A stretch of DNA of 64,000 nucleotides, taken from positions 1 to 64,000 of the IMG/VR virus record IMGVR_UViG_3300047476_000521; one strand, written 5' to 3'. This document shows, in pieces, positions 60,438-64,000 of this stretch (its first letter is position 1; each line of letters begins with the position of its first letter). Position numbers and translations under genes: made by a program. The stretch comes from a virus. Below the pieces are notes generated by a model that ran no database searches, was not told where the DNA came from, and was given only the letters and a program-made list of their open reading frames with translations.

Positions 60438-60764
60438 ATGGCTATTGTATATGATTGGGTAATTTCACAATTAGAATGTTATACTGTAAAGGATAAACTT
60501 CCGGAAGTAGTATTCAACGTTCATTGGAGATATACTGCAAAAGACGGCGAATATTATGCCGATGTTTATGGTTCACAAGCTTTAAACGCTGACGATATTA
60601 CAGATTTTATTCCTTATGAAGAACTAACTAAGGAACAAGTAGTATTATGGTTAGAAGAAGCTATTGGAGAAGATAAAATAGCTTCGTTCCAATCTAGTCT
60701 ACAAGCTTCTATTGATTCGTTAAAGAATCCTCCAGTAGTAACTCCTCCTTTACCTTGGAATTAA
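60438..60764 (+). CDS. DUF7936-like conserved phage protein, 108 aa
   Basis: VYDWVISQLECYTVKDKLPE, VVFNVHWRYTAKDGEYYADV, YGSQAL, FIPYEELTKEQVVLWLEEAI: a small conserved family in T4-like and other phages (VVFxVHWRLxAxDG...FxPYxDLTEExVLxWV), usually near fibre genes. Function unknown. The C-terminus is a Pro-rich tail. TTAGGAG precedes the ATG. Confidence 0.85.
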   Translation: MAIVYDWVISQLECYTVKDKLPEVVFNVHWRYTAKDGEYYADVYGSQALNADDITDFIPYEELTKEQVVLWLEEAIGEDKIASFQSSLQASIDSLKNPPVVTPPLPWN

Positions 60765-60803
60765 TACTTCAACGTCACATATGAATTATACTGGAGATTT
60801 ATG

Positions 60804-61349
60804 ATGGAGTCAAGCGAAAAAGTAACTGATAGAGAAAATTATTTAACAGCATATATCCAGAAACACGAAACATTGCTTCTGGAATATGTTAGAAAAAACG
60901 TAGATTTTGAAATTAAATTATTAGCTTATATGAGTTCTCTACAAGAGGCTAATAGGCGTATAGAAGAACTATCTTTACATTTAAATCAACAGACTGAGTT
61001 AGCCAGTCAAGCAACTCTTGGTGTTGAAAAACTTTCTATAGAAAAAAATCAACTGTTAGAAAAACAATCTTTTTATGAGTCTGAAATAAAAGACTTAGAG
61101 TCATCATTGTTGTCTAAAACAAAAGAGTTGGCTGCAGCCCTCGATGAATTGTCAGAGATTAAACAAAATAATAAAAATTCTTCTAAGCAAGTCGAAGAAA
61201 TTCGCAGGGAATTACAAAAACAAAACGAAGAACTAAATACTTTATATAGAGAAAACGAAGAGTTGAAAGGTAATTCAACTCAACCAAAAAAAGAAAATAA
61301 TGTAAAAAAGAAACCAGCCCAGGCAATATTGCCTCCGGACGAATTTTAA
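60804..61349 (+). CDS. Coiled-coil protein, 181 aa
   Basis: MESSEKVTDRENYLTAYIQK..., almost entirely a long coiled coil (FEIKLLAYMSSLQEANRRIE; EIKDLESSLLSKTKELAAAL; EEIRRELQKQNEELNTLYRE) with a Lys-rich tail ending AILPPDEF. GGAG is 7 bp before the second of two adjacent ATGs, which I use. Possibly a fibre-assembly chaperone or rod. Confidence 0.7.
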   Translation: MESSEKVTDRENYLTAYIQKHETLLLEYVRKNVDFEIKLLAYMSSLQEANRRIEELSLHLNQQTELASQATLGVEKLSIEKNQLLEKQSFYESEIKDLESSLLSKTKELAAALDELSEIKQNNKNSSKQVEEIRRELQKQNEELNTLYRENEELKGNSTQPKKENNVKKKPAQAILPPDEF

Positions 61350-61354
61350 TTTAA

Positions 61355-61370
61355 CTCAGTATATACTGAG
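61355..61370. repeat. Perfect 16-bp palindrome
   Basis: CTCAGTATATACTGAG, fully self-complementary, in the 38-bp gap before the last fibre gene. Could be a dimeric protein site or an RNA hairpin just after the upstream stop. Confidence 0.8.
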
Positions 61371-61387
61371 GTATTAGGGAGCCTAGA

Positions 61388-64000
61388 ATGGCTAATACGG
61401 TTTTTAAACTTCGCCGCTCTTCTGTAGCAGGCAAAGTTCCAAATACATCCACGCTTTCTATTGGTGAATTAGCCATAAATTTGACTGATAAGATTCTTTA
61501 TTCGTCAGATGGATCTAATGTATTTGAAATAGGTTCGAACCTTTCAAATATAAGCGTTTCTTCTAATGCCTCTATCAACAATTTAATAGTTGATTCTGTT
61601 TATGCCAATGGTTCATTAGGCGTAAGCGGTCAAGTTCTTTCCTCTAATGGTTCACAAGTTTTCTGGGCGACAGCAGGAACAGGAACAGTAAATGAAATAA
61701 ACACGGCAAATGGCCTAGTAGGCGGACCAATCACCACAAACGGAACAATATATGTTCTTGCTAATAACGGTATTGTTTCTAATACATCAGGTTTGTTTGT
61801 AAATGCTTCGTATATTGCTACATTAAATGCAAATAACGCAACAACTGTTGGTGGTAATACTTCTTCAGATTTAAGATCTTATTCTGAATCAACAGCATCT
61901 AATGCTTATTCTAATGCTGTATCGTATGTTGATGGTAAAATTGCTACTGCTAATGCAGCTATTACTAGTAATGCAGCTACTGCTTATTCTAATGCTGTAT
62001 CGTATGTTGATGGTAAAATTGCTACTGCTAATGCAGCTATTACTAGTAATGCAGCTACTGCTTATTCTAATGCTATAGCTTTTGCTTCAAACGCCTCTAA
62101 TATTAATACAGGAACTTTAGCAGAAGCCAGACTTCCATATCGTATGGATCAAAACGTTCGTACTAACGATACAGTTACGTTCGGTAATATTACAGTTTCT
62201 GGTAATCTAACAGTTAATGGCACTACTATTACCTTACAAGGTAATACTGTTAGCTTTACTGATAATATGTTATATTTGAATCAAGGAATATCAGCGAATA
62301 TCACTAATATCTCCGGTAATGGAACTTATGTAACATTTACTGCTAACAATAATTATTCTACTGGTTGGGACGTAACAATAACTGGGGTTAACCCTTCTTC
62401 GTATAATGGTAATTATAATAACATTTTCTTGGCTAATGCAACGCATTTCGTAGTAGCTAACACTAATACTGCTTCTTATGTTTCTGGCGGTGTTGCTAGA
62501 GGCAAAACAGATTCGAATCCAGATTTAGGTTTTGCTGCTGGTTATAATGATGGAACATATCAGCACGCCGGATTCTTTAGAGATGCATCTGATGGTATCT
62601 GGAAAGTTTTTGATGGGTATTTACCAGAACCAGATCAAAGCGTATTCATCGATACTACAAATACAAGTTTTAAGGTAGCAAATTTCCAGGCAAATACATA
62701 CTTTGCTGGTAATACAAGCACTAACTGGTTTGTTGCTAATGGTTCAGGAGCGTATCATACAGGAACAGTTAACGCTGCTAGTCATACAGTAGGAACTTCA
62801 TTTACTGCTAATTCCACTATGACTAATACTGTTTCTTTGGTAGTTTCTACTAATACAGCTACTATCGGAACTGGAACATATTTTGTTGCCAATGGTAATG
62901 TTGGTATTGGAACTTCAACACCAGGGTATAAGTTAGAGGTAAACGGCGAAACAAGAATATTGAACAATCGTTTCGCAAGCGGTTCAATTGAGGTCAATGG
63001 ATTAGGGACCGGAAATCGTTACGCTCTTATTGATTTTATAGGTGACGATACTTACACCGATTATGGTTTAAGAATCATTAGAGACAATGTTGGAGCAAAT
63101 AGCGGTTCTGAAATTAGCCATCGTGGTACAGGGCAGTTAGGATTAAAGACAATAGAAGCTGCTCCCATAACATTTTATACAAATAACGCCGAACGTATGC
63201 GAATCGCATCTGATGGAACTATATCTGTTGGAACTACAACAACAGGTTCAGTTTCTATGTTGTTTGGCGGTAATGCTCCTGCTGTCGCTGCGGCTAGAAC
63301 TTTACAAGCGGCGCAATTAATTTCGTCATCAACGACGACAAATTTTATTAATATTGCTTCTTATCCTTCTGTTGCAAACGCAGTATTTACTCTACCTAAT
63401 TTGTATCATTTTCTTGCAGGACAAGCAACATACGGTGCGTCTGCAACTATAACAAGTCAGTCTGGGTTTTATGTTGCATCATCTCTTACTGGAGCAACTA
63501 ATAACTACGGATTTCGTAGTGATATTCCTAGTGGAACTGGTCGTTGGAATGTTTACTCTGGCGGCACTGCTGATAACTTTTTTGCAGGTAATGTTGGTAT
63601 AGGAACTAATTCACCAAGCAATTTATTAGATGTTGCCGGTATGATTCGTATGAATTCGGCCACACAATTTAACGGTCTTACGATGCAGAATGGTACTTAT
63701 GAGTTTGCTAAACTCTATGGTCAGTCTGCTACAAACGACAATGGTGTTTTATCTTTAAACTTAGCGGGAACACCAAATGTTATACTAAGAGCTTCAGGAA
63801 TAAATTACATTAATGGTGGTAATGTTGGTATTGGCGTTAGCTCTCCATCTCAAAAACTTGATGTAGCTGGAATAATTACCAATCGTGGCGCTGCTTCTGT
63901 TGGTTGGGTTAATATATCCCAAGGAGATACTAGAACTGGTTTTACTGATTATATGTATGCAAATTCACAAAGCGTTGGATTTGTTGGATATGGCGACAGT
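61388..64000 (+). CDS. Tail-fibre protein, partial (cut by the window end), at least 871 aa
   Basis: Opens KLRRSSVAGKVPNTSTLSIG and ELAINLTDKILYSSDGSNVF (attachment motif as in 58767) after GGGAGCCTAGA. Contains a 26-residue repeat (AYSNAVSYVDGKIATANAAI...) at about residues 173-225, then three NVGIG blocks typical of fibre knobs: GNVGIGTSTPGYKLEVNG, GNVGIGTNSPSNLLDVAG, GNVGIGVSSPSQKLDVAG. The frame is open to the last base, so the C-terminus, possibly an S74-type self-cleaving chaperone, lies outside. Confidence 0.85.
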   Translation, partial: MANTVFKLRRSSVAGKVPNTSTLSIGELAINLTDKILYSSDGSNVFEIGSNLSNISVSSNASINNLIVDSVYANGSLGVSGQVLSSNGSQVFWATAGTGTVNEINTANGLVGGPITTNGTIYVLANNGIVSNTSGLFVNASYIATLNANNATTVGGNTSSDLRSYSESTASNAYSNAVSYVDGKIATANAAITSNAATAYSNAVSYVDGKIATANAAITSNAATAYSNAIAFASNASNINTGTLAEARLPYRMDQNVRTNDTVTFGNITVSGNLTVNGTTITLQGNTVSFTDNMLYLNQGISANITNISGNGTYVTFTANNNYSTGWDVTITGVNPSSYNGNYNNIFLANATHFVVANTNTASYVSGGVARGKTDSNPDLGFAAGYNDGTYQHAGFFRDASDGIWKVFDGYLPEPDQSVFIDTTNTSFKVANFQANTYFAGNTSTNWFVANGSGAYHTGTVNAASHTVGTSFTANSTMTNTVSLVVSTNTATIGTGTYFVANGNVGIGTSTPGYKLEVNGETRILNNRFASGSIEVNGLGTGNRYALIDFIGDDTYTDYGLRIIRDNVGANSGSEISHRGTGQLGLKTIEAAPITFYTNNAERMRIASDGTISVGTTTTGSVSMLFGGNAPAVAAARTLQAAQLISSSTTTNFINIASYPSVANAVFTLPNLYHFLAGQATYGASATITSQSGFYVASSLTGATNNYGFRSDIPSGTGRWNVYSGGTADNFFAGNVGIGTNSPSNLLDVAGMIRMNSATQFNGLTMQNGTYEFAKLYGQSATNDNGVLSLNLAGTPNVILRASGINYINGGNVGIGVSSPSQKLDVAGIITNRGAASVGWVNISQGDTRTGFTDYMYANSQSVGFVGYGDS
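61904..62074 (+). repeat. 78-bp tandem repeat in the last fibre gene
   Basis: Two identical 78-bp units (61904-61981 and 61982-62059) plus the first 15 bp of a third. Each encodes 26 residues (AYSNAVSYVDGKIATANAAI then TSNAAT). Exact identity shows recent expansion. Confidence 0.9.

Noticed and set aside
1-64000. Insertion sequences, integrase or attachment sites
   Set aside because: I saw no transposase, integrase or terminal inverted repeats. The only mobile elements are the three free-standing homing endonucleases.

Overview
The window is a 64 kb piece of a tailed bacteriophage genome of the T4 superfamily (contractile-tail myovirus), probably a large one infecting an alphaproteobacterium. 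The T4 assignment rests on recognisable proteins: gp32-like ssDNA-binding protein, gp59-like helicase loader, gp33-like late-transcription co-activator, gp4-like head-completion nuclease, and baseplate proteins gp53, hub/gp27-like, gp5 OB-fold, spike, PAAR tip, gp25, gp6, gp7-like, gp8-like and gp26. The alphaproteobacterial host is inferred from a phage-encoded, circularly permuted (two-piece) tmRNA gene whose tag reads ANDNFAPFEMALAA; permuted ssrA genes and ANDN...(L/V)AA tags are typical of that class. No host name can be read from the sequence.

Layout. 1-3.99 kb, leftward: holin-like membrane protein, a tRNA with a CTA (amber-reading) anticodon, a rightward GIY-YIG homing endonuclease, small genes, and an ATP-dependent DNA ligase with a WGR-like N-terminus. 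4.0-10.4 kb, rightward: AAA+ ATPase, Pnk-type 3'-phosphatase, SWIM protein and small genes, interrupted by two leftward HNH homing endonucleases. 10.4-13.5 kb: small operons in alternating orientation, with arrays of a 12-bp repeat (TGACC + AAC/TAT) filling convergent junctions. 13.5-20.9 kb: a dense rightward array of tiny genes (many under 60 codons, several tandem duplicates), driven by repeated sigma70-type promoters of one design. 21-26.7 kb: DUF932 protein, a DUF262/ParB-like + HNH protein, an unknown 376-aa protein and a cluster of secreted, membrane and lipoprotein genes. 26.7-27.4 kb: permuted tmRNA and tRNA-Arg(TCT). 27.5-29.9 kb: gp33, zincin, gp59, gp32. 29.96-34.6 kb, leftward: tail lysozyme/peptidase, gp26 and tube genes, gp4. 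34.67-64 kb, rightward: baseplate, then very long Asn/Thr/Ser/Val-rich fibre-like proteins; the last one is cut by the window end.

Regulation. Early-type genes follow promoters of the form TTGAC(T/A)TTTTT...GG(G)TANAAT, about 17-bp spacing, often with an A/T tract upstream. Structural genes, the homing endonucleases and possibly the tmRNA carry T4-type late elements TATAAATA or one-mismatch versions, in keeping with the gp33 homologue. gp32, gp59 and ligase serve replication and recombination; tmRNA, suppressor tRNA, tRNA-Arg and an Rmf-like protein point to manipulation of translation; the right half builds the baseplate and fibres.

Most notable: the phage two-piece tmRNA, the amber-reading tRNA, the 12-bp repeat arrays, and three homing endonucleases of two catalytic families that share a promoter/leader and a C-terminal zinc-finger module. 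All assignments are by eye; no database search was run.
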